A stretch of DNA of 25,686 nucleotides from Thermoplasmata archaeon (GCA_021792045.1 JAJYVJ010000011.1:1-25686); one strand, 5' to 3'. Positions 7,105 through 15,716 are shown, counted from the stretch's first letter. Numbers and translations are program-made. The notes: generated by a model not told the origin, from the sequence alone.

Positions 7105-7640
7105 ATGAATGTAACGAACAGACCAGAGATAGAAAGGATACAGGGATTCTTTGTGAAGACAGTGACAAGATTCGGAACAAGTGCAAAGGTGAAGAATGAG
7201 TTCTCATCCATGTACCAGAGCAAGGAGAAAGTGATGCTCTATGAATTCTCTACATACAGAGAGAGCAAAAGAATCACGGATTCCTTCCACGTTGCATTCC
7301 TGAAGCAGTTTTCGACCATCGATCGGAAGAATATCACGACTGGTGCTTTGCCACAAATGCATTTGACGTCGATCTCGATCATATCATTGCAAAATACAAG
7401 TTTCGATGGCACATTGAAACCATGTTCAGGGTTCAGGACGAGTGCAGGATAAAGACGAAGAGCGAGGATATCCGTGTCAGGCATTTTCTCTTCTCCTATG
7501 AGCAGTCGGTTGAATCAATCTGGTATCTTTTCCACAATAAGGAGGTGAGTTTCAAGAGCTATCTCATGGAACTGAGCGATGCATGCACGGTTATGGTGAA
7601 TAACGTAGAGAGAAAGGAAAGAACCCGCAAACAGTCCTGA
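7105..7640 (+). pseudogene. DDE (YREK-type) transposase remnant with frameshift
   Basis: Two overlapping frames read as one protein. The first runs from ATG 7105 to about 7310 (MLYEFSTYRESKRITDSFHVAFLK). After a frame change near 7310 the second continues as EEYHDWCFATNAFDVDL and YKFRWHIETMFRVQDE, and ends at 7640. The second frame contains the Y-(2)-R-(3)-E signature of IS4-like transposases. Only the C-terminal catalytic third is present and the DDE aspartates are missing, so this is a dead fragment. It separates the sugar operon from the BadF kinase, which may once have been adjacent. Confidence 0.75.
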
Positions 7641-7754
7641 ATAAAGACTGTTTGAGGATGGTCACTCTTCCCCTTCTCTCAGTATGGATAGCTAAAGCTG
7701 TCTAAAAAATTAACTCAGGTCGGAGATACTGATAGTTGAGATAGAGAATATAAG

Positions 7755-8750
7755 TTATTTTTCAAAACCTCCGATTTCAGAATATTTTCTTTCTAGATCA
7801 GGATACTTTTTAAAAAGGATTGAATTTATCCTATGTATTAGTTTATCCCTTGTCTGAAAGTTGAAATTATTGTCACCGTACGCCAATGAGCCTATGACAA
7901 CTTGATATCCATAGTAGACTTCTATCGGCAAATTAATCCTTTCCTTTAACATAGCATAATAAAAATCTCCTGCCATCATCGTTCCTCCGATTAAGGCAAT
8001 TTTCGGCGAAGAATTGAAGGATTGTGAAAGTTTATTTAAAATATGCGAGATGTAATTCGCAGCTTCTTCGAAAATAGAAAGAGCAAATTTATCTCCTTTC
8101 TTAGCCATTTTAGAAAGAATAGGCGCAAAAGTAGCAAGATCAGTTTTGCTAATTTTCCTAGACTCCAAAAGCCACACTAGTTCTCTAGTTGAAGAGTTAA
8201 AGTGTGATTCTAACTTGTGACCTATAACATTTTTGCTTTCGGTATCTATGTTTATCATCGACATCTGAATGGCTCTCTTAACCATCCAAGTAGCTGACGA
8301 TTGATCTCCCAAAAACCAACCCCATCCTCCGAATCTATTCATAGATCCGTTTCTCAAAAATGCTCCAACACTACCTGTACCTGGAGCAAAAACAATCCCG
8401 TCTTTATTTAAGTTACAAGTAAAGTAAGCCGCAATTCCGTCATTAATTGCAGTAAAGTTCTCTCCTACAATTTCCCTAATTAAATTCCTTCCTTTGATAG
8501 TACTTTCTTTCGAATCTCCTATTCCAGCTATAGCGAACACTCTTGAACTAATATCTTGTAATTTTAAGGAAGTATCATATAAGGCTGCTTTTATGGAATT
8601 CCTTATGTTAATTTTTGCTTGATTTATGTTATTGGTTGTATAGTTTGACGAGCCAGACATTCCTATTCCAATAATCTCATTATCGCTTTCATCAAACACT
8701 ACAGAAATAGTCTTTGTTGAACCACCATCAACAGCTAATTTCATCTTCAT
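7755..8750 (-). CDS. BadF/BadG-family sugar kinase (NagK/KDG kinase-like)
   Basis: A 331-residue ASKHA-fold ATPase. Phosphate-1 motif DGGSTKT is at residues 8-14, the base-proximal Asp at 104 (INDG), and the phosphate-2 motif FAPGTGSVG at 121-129. Relatives in Thermoplasmatales include the 2-keto-3-deoxygluconate kinase; others phosphorylate N-acetylglucosamine or other sugars. The usual GDEGS motif reads GDQSS here (149-152), unlike the paralogue at 19162-20058, which may mean a changed substrate. The C-terminus is about 30 residues longer than the paralogue. It lies on the same strand as the sugar operon, separated by an IS remnant, and could supply the phosphorylation step. A TATA-like TTTAAATA lies about 15-22 bases upstream on the minus strand. 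Confidence 0.87.
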   Translation of the reverse strand: MKMKLAVDGGSTKTISVVFDESDNEIIGIGMSGSSNYTTNNINQAKINIRNSIKAALYDTSLKLQDISSRVFAIAGIGDSKESTIKGRNLIREIVGENFTAINDGIAAYFTCNLNKDGIVFAPGTGSVGAFLRNGSMNRFGGWGWFLGDQSSATWMVKRAIQMSMINIDTESKNVIGHKLESHFNSSTRELVWLLESRKISKTDLATFAPILSKMAKKGDKFALSIFEEAANYISHILNKLSQSFNSSPKIALIGGTMMAGDFYYAMLKERINLPIEVYYGYQVVIGSLAYGDNNFNFQTRDKLIHRINSILFKKYPDLERKYSEIGGFEK

Positions 8751-8880
8751 ACAATGTTTTGTATTTATTTAAACATGTCTTAACGATTTTTAGATAATAT
8801 GTCAGGTTCCAGGTCTTTACATAGGATAGTGTACTGAATCTGCTATAAAATTGAAAAGGTCCAGCACAATTCAGATTTGA

Positions 8881-8888
8881 AGAGGTGA
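8881..8888 (+). promoter_or_regulatory. Ribosome binding site of the IS256-type remnant
   Basis: AGAGGTGA lies 4 bases before ATG 8893 and matches the 16S anti-SD well. Most host genes here lack such a site, so it is part of the transposon's own expression signals. Confidence 0.5.
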
Positions 8889-8892
8889 AAAG

Positions 8893-9305
8893 ATGCAGGA
8901 CCAGTTAGATGTAGTGAAAGAAGTAATAAGTAGTTTTCTTCAGGACAGCAAGGAAGGAAAAAAGAGACGGGTAGAATGGTTTCTCAACAGTGTTATGGAA
9001 GAGGAGGCAAGAGTACAGCTCTCATCCATGCCGTACGAGAGGACCGAAGAAAGGAAAGGGTACAGGAATGGAACGAGAACAAGGAAGCTTAAGACAGTCG
9101 ATGGCCCACTCGTGTTGAAGAAACCACAGATAAGGGAATTTCCTTTGAGACTAAGGTGTTCGAGAGGTATTCCAGGGTTGAGAAGGCTCTCGATTCCGTC
9201 ATACTCGAATCGTACATACAGGGCGTCTCAACAAGAAATGTCATGAACGTTGTTGAATCTCTTGGTGTTGACAATTGCAAATTCCTGCTATCAGACTTAC
9301 ACTGA
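8893..9305 (+). pseudogene. IS256-family transposase, N-terminal fragment with frameshift
   Basis: The first frame reads an IS256-type N-terminus (EEEARVQLSSMPYERTEER, KGYRNGTRTRKLKT, DGPLVLKKPQIREFP). At about 9140 it changes frame: the continuation FETKVFERYSRVEKALDSV, then ILESYIQGVSTRNVMNVVE, is in the next frame and stops at 9305. A single missing base within the run at 9133-9143 explains this. The three catalytic acids, which lie further downstream in the family, are absent. The gene is therefore both frameshifted and truncated to roughly its first third. Confidence 0.85.
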
Positions 9306-9512
9306 CTAGACATATTTATTCATCAGCGTGCCCCCCCCAGATCCCTTTCAATACTTCATTTAATATATATTTGACACTATAGGACAACTTTGTCTCACTA
9401 TTTAGGGGGCAGACCAGTTTTATGGTGACAGAGTTTAGACAAGTTATTAGAAATTGTTTATAAATGACTACGTTCTATTCCATCTACGAGCGGAAATCGG
9501 GTTGTCACCTTC

Positions 9513-10370
9513 TTGTCTGGCATTGTTGCTGCCTTTGTATGGTCGACATATTATCTTTTCATTTATTATTCTTATGAACTAGACAAGTTCTTAGTATTTT
9601 CTATTCCGTCGTTATCTGGTTCTGCACTATTGATAATTCTTAACTCGAGCTCGAGAAAATCATTAAATTACTTGCTAGACAAGAGCCTTATTTTAACGAG
9701 TCTGTTCTATTTTTCAAGTCAGTTTTTTATAATACTTTCATCCGAAAAGAACGGTTCAGTTATTACCTCGCTAGGAGTTTTGCTTGGGAATGCAGTTTTG
9801 ACACCAATAATTACAATTATAATACATATAAATACTCATAAGATAAAATATCACGTTTTCGCTATCTCAATGTTTCTTGTTATTCCATCTTCAATAATGC
9901 TCGCACTTTACGGAAAATCCATTAGAATCTCAGGCATTTTGGGATTTCTCTTTCTCCTTGGTGTCATTTTTTCTCTCCCTATCTTCTTCATTGTTCTTAA
10001 TTCTTCAGTTAATAAAATAGGTAGCTTTAAGGCTATTTCCGGGACTTTTTTTTGGCCTGGTCTACTAATCATTGGACTCGGAATTTTCCTAAGTCCTAGG
10101 CTTGATGTATTACAAACAAGCATTTCCATTTTTTTGCTCGTTATTGCCGGAATTACATCCATGGGGATAGCATATATACTTTACTTCAGATCAGTGAAAT
10201 TTGTAGGACTTGCTATGACAGGGTTTTTACAGTCCTTAGTTCCCGTGTTTACAACAATATTCGTCTTTTTTTTCGAAAAAACTCCAATTACCTTAGTAGA
10301 CTTATTGTTAATTTTTATAATTAGTTTTGGTGCCATTATTTCAATGGCATCTATATCAAAGACGTCTTGA
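9513..10370 (+). CDS. DMT/EamA-like integral membrane transporter
   Basis: A 285-residue, highly hydrophobic protein with about nine to ten predicted membrane spans and short polar loops, the size and layout of a drug/metabolite-transporter (EamA) permease. The best start in frame is TTG 9513; an in-frame stop lies at 9465-9467 and no ATG is available. A TATA-like TTTATAA (about 9457-9463) sits 50 bases upstream. ATG 9464 begins another frame (MTTFYSIYERKSG) that would join this one if a base were gained or lost near 9500, so the N-terminus may be damaged. It is AT-rich like the sugar genes and flanked by IS remnants. The substrate is unknown; metabolite or sugar export is possible. Confidence 0.7.
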   Translation: MSGIVAAFVWSTYYLFIYYSYELDKFLVFSIPSLSGSALLIILNSSSRKSLNYLLDKSLILTSLFYFSSQFFIILSSEKNGSVITSLGVLLGNAVLTPIITIIIHINTHKIKYHVFAISMFLVIPSSIMLALYGKSIRISGILGFLFLLGVIFSLPIFFIVLNSSVNKIGSFKAISGTFFWPGLLIIGLGIFLSPRLDVLQTSISIFLLVIAGITSMGIAYILYFRSVKFVGLAMTGFLQSLVPVFTTIFVFFFEKTPITLVDLLLIFIISFGAIISMASISKTS

Positions 10371-10451
10371 ACTTGATTTCTGCATGAGATAACCTGTTAC
10401 GATATATAGCCAATTCCCATGTTTCTTGCTTCTTCAAGTATATTTTTCGTT

Positions 10452-10984
10452 TTAAGTATATACATACTGTTCGCCATAGACAAAGTATCCGGATGATTCC
10501 ATAACGTTGTACTGTATGGGCAGTATGTACTTCCTCACAGTCTCGTGAGATATCATGATGTTTCCGAGGATTCGGAATAGATTCGCCGCCTTCCTCAGGG
10601 ATGTCTTTATCCTTGATTGGATGCCCTTCTCTCTCACGTCATCAGGGAAATGCTTTCCGTAACCGTAATTGGGAGGCCTTGCAACAAAAGAATACCTGCA
10701 GTCATTGCAGAGGTACCTCTGAACACGGAACACTCTGTACCATTGTCCAGTTTCCTTATACATGTGCCATTTTTCACAACGTTCCTTGAACCGCAATGAG
10801 GGCACATGGGATTCATGAAGCTGATCAAATCGTTCTCCTTCAGTTCGAGATCCATCATCGATATATTGTTAAGCATGAAAACAGAGGAAGAGCCCACGGA
10901 TGAGAAATCGTCCAGAGATGTTGAAACTCTCTGGAACTCAGTATAGGGCGGTTTCCGCAGTCGCATGTAAAGGAATGATTCCAT
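10452..10984 (-). pseudogene. Zinc-ribbon DDE transposase remnant with frameshift
   Basis: Two minus-strand frames together form one transposase N-terminus. The upstream frame (from 10984) ends with the first zinc knuckle MCPHCGSRNVVKNGT. The second, to 10452, carries YRVFRVQRYLCNDCRYSF and an HTH-like part (RKAANLFRILGNIMISHETVRKY). The frame changes near 10740. The protein stops after SGYFVYGEQYVYT, where the catalytic core would begin. The paired CPHC and CNDC knuckles followed by an HTH are typical of archaeal two-zinc-ribbon transposases. It is non-functional and lies just upstream of the ABC importer promoter. Confidence 0.75.
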
Positions 10985-11064
10985 CGTATTTCATGTTTTC
11001 GGTTTGGCGTCATGAATCATGAAAAAATCAACTAATTTTTGACAATATCGCCAAATGGAAATTC

Positions 11065-11110
11065 TTATATAGTGATTTTCTCATCCCCTCTTTACACATA
11101 AAGGAGGAAG
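11065..11110 (+). promoter_or_regulatory. Promoter and strong ribosome site of the ABC importer operon
   Basis: TTATATAG (11065-11072) is a good TATA box. It lies about 48 bases before ATG 11117, so a leader of about 25 nt is expected. AAGGAGGAAG (11101-11110) is a strong Shine-Dalgarno sequence ending 6 bases before the ATG. This differs from the leaderless pattern of most other genes in the window and suggests high expression of the binding protein. Confidence 0.65.
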
Positions 11111-11116
11111 GCAAAA

Positions 11117-12769
11117 ATGACAGATTCGCAATTTAAACCTCCATCAGGAGGGAAGAAAAATACAATGACCATTATAATTGCAATTGTTGTTGTGGTAATT
11201 GTTATCGCAGCTGCAGTGGTCGTTGTAGAAATGGAAAGAAAGCCAGTGACACCAACTCCAAGTAAAACTGTGGAGTTTTATACATATTGGTCAACTACAG
11301 GTAAAGTAGGTTTAGAAAAACTTTCTCCCGCTTTTCATAATGCTACTGGACTAACATTGTCACCGTTTGTGAGTCCAGGTGCTGGTGGAGTTAATGCTAA
11401 ATATGCTATTCTTGCGTTAATAGAAGCAGGCAAACCACCTGCTACGTTTCAGACGCATTATGGAACTGAGATGCTGAGCTATGTTGAGGCGGCTCCAAAT
11501 GGCCTTAATTCGTTTGTTAATATGGGACCTGTTGCGGAAAAGATGAACCTTATCAATAATTCATTTCCCGAGGTTATTGAGGCAGGTTCTTTTAATGGGA
11601 CTACACTTTCGTTGCCTGTAGATTTACATCAGGGTGCACAAATGTATTTCAATCCAGCAGTACTAACAAAGTACGACCAAAAAGTTCCTACTACATTGCC
11701 GCAACTAGTTAACGTTACAAAGAATCTTACGGCAGATAAACAGGTAGCATGGTTCATTGGAGGGGCAGATGGAGGATTTGATCAGATAGTTCTTTGGGGA
11801 GATATTTTGCTTTCTGTGGCTGGAAGCCAATTGTACGATCAATTTACTTATGGTATAATGTCCCCACAGTTATGGAACGATATAAACATAACAAATAACT
11901 ATTTCTCAGTATTTGAAAATGCCAGTTATCCCGGAGAACAAAGTATGTCATGGACTCAAGGTATCCCTCTTGTAACCAGTGGTGAAGTGGCATTTCAAGA
12001 GAATGGAAATTGGGAGACAAACTATGCTTTTGATTATTTGAACATTACAAACTACCCTTACATAGCTCCTTACACCAACTGGACTAACATAACACTTATG
12101 TCAACTAGTTTTCCAGGTACAAGTCAGTACTATGAAATGATCTCTGATTCAGTAGCTGTGCCTACAGGCTCAACACAGACAAACGGATTGATATTTTCAA
12201 AGTATTTTGCGTCATATGCTGGTCAACAAATATTCACAAAGTGGAAAGCAGTTACTTTCTATGACAATATCACAACAAATTACTATAACACTCCTGCGCA
12301 GTGGTACAGCTACCAACAGGCAAAGAGTACCCCTTCAAATAAGTGGACGTACCAACTACAGGCTGGCATGTTTGATGGACCGACCGCAAGCTTTGAATCT
12401 GCTCTTACTACATTCTATGAATCATTCACCTCAACTAGTGCTAGTTCAACTTATAATTCAGCAGCTTCAGGGCTTGATCATTCGTTATCTTCGGTGCTCT
12501 CTAGTGAGTTATCAGAATGGAAAGCTGCAAATTCATTAGGATTAGGATATCTTGGAACAGCGGGTCATCCATTCGGAGGTTATCTCCCACCTTGGGCGAA
12601 TACAACAGCTAACCGTACGGCCTCTTCAAATTCAGTAACTGTAAACACCGCTCACGAAAGTAATGTTGCTGTGAACAATTTACCAGTGAAATATGTCTAT
12701 ATATCGCCATTTTCGTTCCTATACTTAGAGAATCTAGTGATATCTGGAACAACATTTGTTAAAAGCTGA
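11117..12769 (+). CDS. ABC transporter substrate-binding protein (sugar type), membrane-anchored
   Basis: A 550-residue extracellular solute-binding protein. A short Lys-containing N-terminus is followed by one uncleaved-looking membrane helix at residues 17-39 (TIIIAIVVVVIVIAAAVVVV), then a Pro/Thr linker and the binding domain (VEFYTYWSTTGKVGLEKLSPAF, a typical beta-strand opening of sugar-binding proteins). There is no lipobox Cys. The ectodomain is rich in Asn, Thr, Ser and Tyr, with thirteen N-x-S/T sequons by my count, as expected for a glycosylated surface protein of an acidophile. It is first in an operon with two CUT1-type permeases and an ATPase. The ligand is probably a mono- or oligosaccharide or sugar acid; it cannot be identified here. 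Confidence 0.87.
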   Translation: MTDSQFKPPSGGKKNTMTIIIAIVVVVIVIAAAVVVVEMERKPVTPTPSKTVEFYTYWSTTGKVGLEKLSPAFHNATGLTLSPFVSPGAGGVNAKYAILALIEAGKPPATFQTHYGTEMLSYVEAAPNGLNSFVNMGPVAEKMNLINNSFPEVIEAGSFNGTTLSLPVDLHQGAQMYFNPAVLTKYDQKVPTTLPQLVNVTKNLTADKQVAWFIGGADGGFDQIVLWGDILLSVAGSQLYDQFTYGIMSPQLWNDINITNNYFSVFENASYPGEQSMSWTQGIPLVTSGEVAFQENGNWETNYAFDYLNITNYPYIAPYTNWTNITLMSTSFPGTSQYYEMISDSVAVPTGSTQTNGLIFSKYFASYAGQQIFTKWKAVTFYDNITTNYYNTPAQWYSYQQAKSTPSNKWTYQLQAGMFDGPTASFESALTTFYESFTSTSASSTYNSAASGLDHSLSSVLSSELSEWKAANSLGLGYLGTAGHPFGGYLPPWANTTANRTASSNSVTVNTAHESNVAVNNLPVKYVYISPFSFLYLENLVISGTTFVKS

Positions 12770-12774
12770 GAAAA

Positions 12775-13638
12775 ATGAAGAGATTACGAACAACTATTCT
12801 CTTCTCAGTACCTGCCCTAATATTTGGGGCGATACTGGTATATTTTATTTTTTGGAATTTACGAAATTCATTTCTTAACTCTTCATTAATACATTTTCAT
12901 CCGATTTTCGTGGGACTGTCAACATATGGCATCGTATTCTCGGATCCTTCTTTTGTGACTTCTCTTGAAAGGTCCTTGATTTGGAGTGCAGCTTTGGTAG
13001 CTGGTGGAAATGCAATAGGAATATTCATAGGGTCATTTATTTTCTTTCTCAGAAACAATCGTGTCAAGACTGTATTTACCTCCATTTTTATTTACCCATT
13101 AGCTATTTCAAGCGCCGCAGCTGCCGTGATTTGGACCTGGCTTTTCAACATTCATACCGGAATAAACTCTATCCTCAGGCCGCTGCACTTACCAACACCT
13201 TTGTGGCTTGATAGTCCAAGCTCAGCTTTCCCTAGCTTGATTCTTGTTTCCCTCTGGATGTATTCTGGAATAGCAGCGCTGTTCTATCTTGCTGGATTCC
13301 AAAATGTTGATAAGAGTATAATAGAATCAGCAAGAATCGATTCTGCTGGACCAATAAGAGTCTTAACCAGGATATTGCTGCCTAACGCGAAGAATGCTTT
13401 CATAGTATCGACAGCTATACTTTTCCTTTTTGCTTTAAGAATATTTTCGCTAGCCTATGTTTCACTTGGATTAAACCCATTTACAGAAACTGCGGTTCTT
13501 AAGATGTATTTCTATTTTGAAACCGAATATTTTTCACAGTCATCGGTTGTGAGCATAATACTCGTATTGATTGCTATCGTAGTTGTGATTCCATATGCGC
13601 TTTACGGCTTGAAGAGGTGGATGAAAGTTGAATCTTAA
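12775..13638 (+). CDS. Sugar ABC transporter permease (MalF-type)
   Basis: A 287-residue permease with about six membrane spans. The coupling EAA loop lies at residues 184-203 (ESARIDSAGPIRVLTRILLP), with the conserved Ala-Gly spacing and the final Leu-Pro. It forms the channel with the next gene product and contacts the ATPase. It starts 6 bases after the binding-protein stop, and its end overlaps the second permease by 11 bases, so the genes are translated as a coupled unit. Length and motif fit CUT1 permeases such as those for glucose, trehalose/maltose or glycerol-3-phosphate. Confidence 0.92.
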   Translation: MKRLRTTILFSVPALIFGAILVYFIFWNLRNSFLNSSLIHFHPIFVGLSTYGIVFSDPSFVTSLERSLIWSAALVAGGNAIGIFIGSFIFFLRNNRVKTVFTSIFIYPLAISSAAAAVIWTWLFNIHTGINSILRPLHLPTPLWLDSPSSAFPSLILVSLWMYSGIAALFYLAGFQNVDKSIIESARIDSAGPIRVLTRILLPNAKNAFIVSTAILFLFALRIFSLAYVSLGLNPFTETAVLKMYFYFETEYFSQSSVVSIILVLIAIVVVIPYALYGLKRWMKVES

Positions 13639-14467
13639 CAGTTTTAAACACGAGTCAAGAAGCGCGATAAAAGTCGCTGTGTTGATAGTTCTGGCATTAC
13701 TATGGCTTATCCCAGTATACGCGTTAATCGTAGATGGATTGAAAACTACGTCCGGTGTGTTAGCGACACCGGTCCTTGTTCCTGCTACATTTTCCTTCAG
13801 CGCAATGAGGACCGTAATAATCGCGCTAGCGAGACCGATTGAGAACAGTCTTCTCTACGTCCTTCCTGTAGCTTTCATTTCAACCTTTGTTGGAGCTCTT
13901 GCTGCATATTACTTCTACAAAGTAACTTCGTTCCTGAACAACACAATTTTCACAATCATAGCAATCGCAACGTTCGTTCCTTACCAGATAACATTGGTAC
14001 CGCTAATAAGATTGGTAGTTTCTCTTGGAATATTCAACAGCACGTATGGACTGATTTTCGCCTTCCTGATATTTTACCTTCCAACCGGCGCACTGTTAAT
14101 GTCTATCTTTATTGCTGTTCTTCCTAAAACAACAATGGAATCAGCAAGAGTTGATGGTGCTAGTGATTTCACCGTATTTAGGCGTATTGTCATCCCACTT
14201 ACTATGCCGGGGATGATCTCTACGTTTATATTTATCCTTATAGAAACCTGGAATAACTTCTTTATTCCGCTTGTTTTAATTTCTAGCGCAGATAAAAGGA
14301 CTGTTGCGGATGCGTTATTGTACTATACAGGAGGTTATGGTACTTTATATAACGAAAGCTTTGCCGCAGCCTTTATTGCATCGCTTATTCCTCTGGTAAT
14401 CTTTATATTGTTAGGACGATACTTTGTTAAAGGCTTGATGGCTTTTGGAAGTGGAGTTAAGGGATAA
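13628..14467 (+). CDS. Sugar ABC transporter permease (MalG-type)
   Basis: A 279-residue permease with about six spans. Its EAA loop is at 171-190 (ESARVDGASDFTVFRRIVIP). The start is TTG 13628, inside the last codons of the first permease. GAGGTG at 13614-13619 is a Shine-Dalgarno match 8 bases upstream, which supports this start and translational coupling. The nearby ATG 13621 belongs to the other frame. Together with the MalF-type protein it forms the heterodimeric transmembrane domain. Confidence 0.92.
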   Translation: MNLNSFKHESRSAIKVAVLIVLALLWLIPVYALIVDGLKTTSGVLATPVLVPATFSFSAMRTVIIALARPIENSLLYVLPVAFISTFVGALAAYYFYKVTSFLNNTIFTIIAIATFVPYQITLVPLIRLVVSLGIFNSTYGLIFAFLIFYLPTGALLMSIFIAVLPKTTMESARVDGASDFTVFRRIVIPLTMPGMISTFIFILIETWNNFFIPLVLISSADKRTVADALLYYTGGYGTLYNESFAAAFIASLIPLVIFILLGRYFVKGLMAFGSGVKG

Positions 14468-14478
14468 GTGATTATAAC

Positions 14479-15618
14479 ATGGTAAAGATAAAACTTGAAA
14501 ACATTTCAAAGATTTTTGGAAAGAAGGGTAGAGAATTCAAAGCACTGGATGACATATCATTTGAAATCCCGTCCTCCTCCTTTTTTGGAGTTCTTGGAGC
14601 TAGCGGCGCAGGCAAGACCACGGTTATGAGGATCGTTGCCGGTTTAGAAACGCCAACCACGGGAAAGGTGTATTTTGATAATGAACTTGTTTCCGAAAAT
14701 GGAAAAGACCTGATCCCGGTTGAATACAGGAACGTTGGAATGGTCTTTCAGAACTGGGCTCTTTACCCGCACCTATCTAATTATGAAAATATAGCATTCC
14801 CATTGAAGGTCCGTCACTGGTCACCTGAGGCAATTAATTCGAGAGTAAACGAGCTTTCTGAAATTTTAGGAATAAAAGAAATAATTTCAAAGAGACCTGG
14901 ACAGATCAGCGGAGGGCAACAACAAAGAGTTGCTGTTGCTAGGGCTCTAGCTAAGAATCCAACAGTAGTGCTACTAGATGAACCGTTCAGCAATCTTGAT
15001 GCAAACTCAAAAGATGACGCCAGAAGTCTTGTGCGGGATGTACAGAAATCTCTGGGTGTCACGACGGTGATAGTTTCCCATGATCCTTCAGACATATTTT
15101 CTTTAGCGCAGGAGGTAGCCGTTATCTCGCTCGGGACACTTGGCCAGGTCTCAACCCCTGCCGAGCTGTATGACAATCCAAAAAGCGTGAAGGTCGCTAG
15201 TACGCTTGGAGAGATAAATCTGATTGAGGCTACAATAAAGAATGATACAAAAAAAACAACTCTTGTTCTAGCAGACGATATGCAAATTAAGGAGACCCTT
15301 AACAAGGAACTGTATAAGGCGAATTTGGATCGTGTTAAGATAGCGATTAGACCTGAAAATTTGCTTGTACACAAGCTAGATAGCGGAACAAAAGTATCCA
15401 TGGATAAAAACTGGACTTTCTTGGGCAAAATGAAAGCAACATCTGCCAATTATTCCCAAGGAAACTTCATGGTTTATCTCCAGGACCGTGCAGAAACAAT
15501 TAAGATAAATGCGTTGAGCACGGAAGTTGTTAATCCTGGGGACACCGTTGAATTATACGTTAATGAATCGAAGATTAAGTATTTCAACCCGGAAACTGGA
15601 GAAAAGTTAGAATTTTAA
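14479..15618 (+). CDS. Sugar ABC transporter ATPase (MalK/UgpC-type)
   Basis: A 379-residue nucleotide-binding subunit. Walker A GASGAGKTT lies at 40-48, Q-loop Gln91 (MVFQNWALYPHLS), signature ISGGQQQR at 143-150, Walker B VVLLDEP with catalytic Glu168, D-loop NLDA, and switch His201. The last 140 residues form a TOBE/OB regulatory domain (IRPENLL), as in MalK-type ATPases of CUT1 importers. It starts 11 bases after the MalG-type permease stop and is last in the operon. MalK-type subunits are often shared among several importers, so it might serve others too. Confidence 0.95.
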   Translation: MVKIKLENISKIFGKKGREFKALDDISFEIPSSSFFGVLGASGAGKTTVMRIVAGLETPTTGKVYFDNELVSENGKDLIPVEYRNVGMVFQNWALYPHLSNYENIAFPLKVRHWSPEAINSRVNELSEILGIKEIISKRPGQISGGQQQRVAVARALAKNPTVVLLDEPFSNLDANSKDDARSLVRDVQKSLGVTTVIVSHDPSDIFSLAQEVAVISLGTLGQVSTPAELYDNPKSVKVASTLGEINLIEATIKNDTKKTTLVLADDMQIKETLNKELYKANLDRVKIAIRPENLLVHKLDSGTKVSMDKNWTFLGKMKATSANYSQGNFMVYLQDRAETIKINALSTEVVNPGDTVELYVNESKIKYFNPETGEKLEF

Positions 15619-15631
15619 CTATTTCATTATC

Positions 15632-15638
15632 TTTTTTT
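15632..15638 (+). terminator. T7 run ending the ABC operon
   Basis: Seven consecutive T residues lie 14 bases after the ATPase stop and before the tRNA promoter. Archaeal RNA polymerase terminates at such oligo-T tracts without needing a hairpin, and none is evident here. Confidence 0.6.
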
Positions 15639-15686
15639 TAACCTATCATGTTGAATATTTCTTTTATTGGAGAAAGCGGTGTAAAA

Positions 15687-15694
15687 TTAAATAT
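15687..15694 (+). promoter_or_regulatory. TATA-like box of tRNA-Ser
   Basis: TTAAATAT is centred about 26 bases before the first base of the mature tRNA, in line with archaeal stable-RNA promoters. Confidence 0.55.
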
Positions 15695-15716
15695 CCTGAA
15701 CAGATAGCGGAGCGAA

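Noticed and set aside
9642..9656. Palindrome CTCGAGCTCGAG as a regulatory site
   Set aside because: It lies within the DMT transporter coding sequence and is explained by Ser codons.
12207..12539. Plus-strand ORF inside the binding-protein gene
   Set aside because: Out-of-frame overlap caused by Ser/Thr/Asn-rich coding sequence, with no independent start signal.
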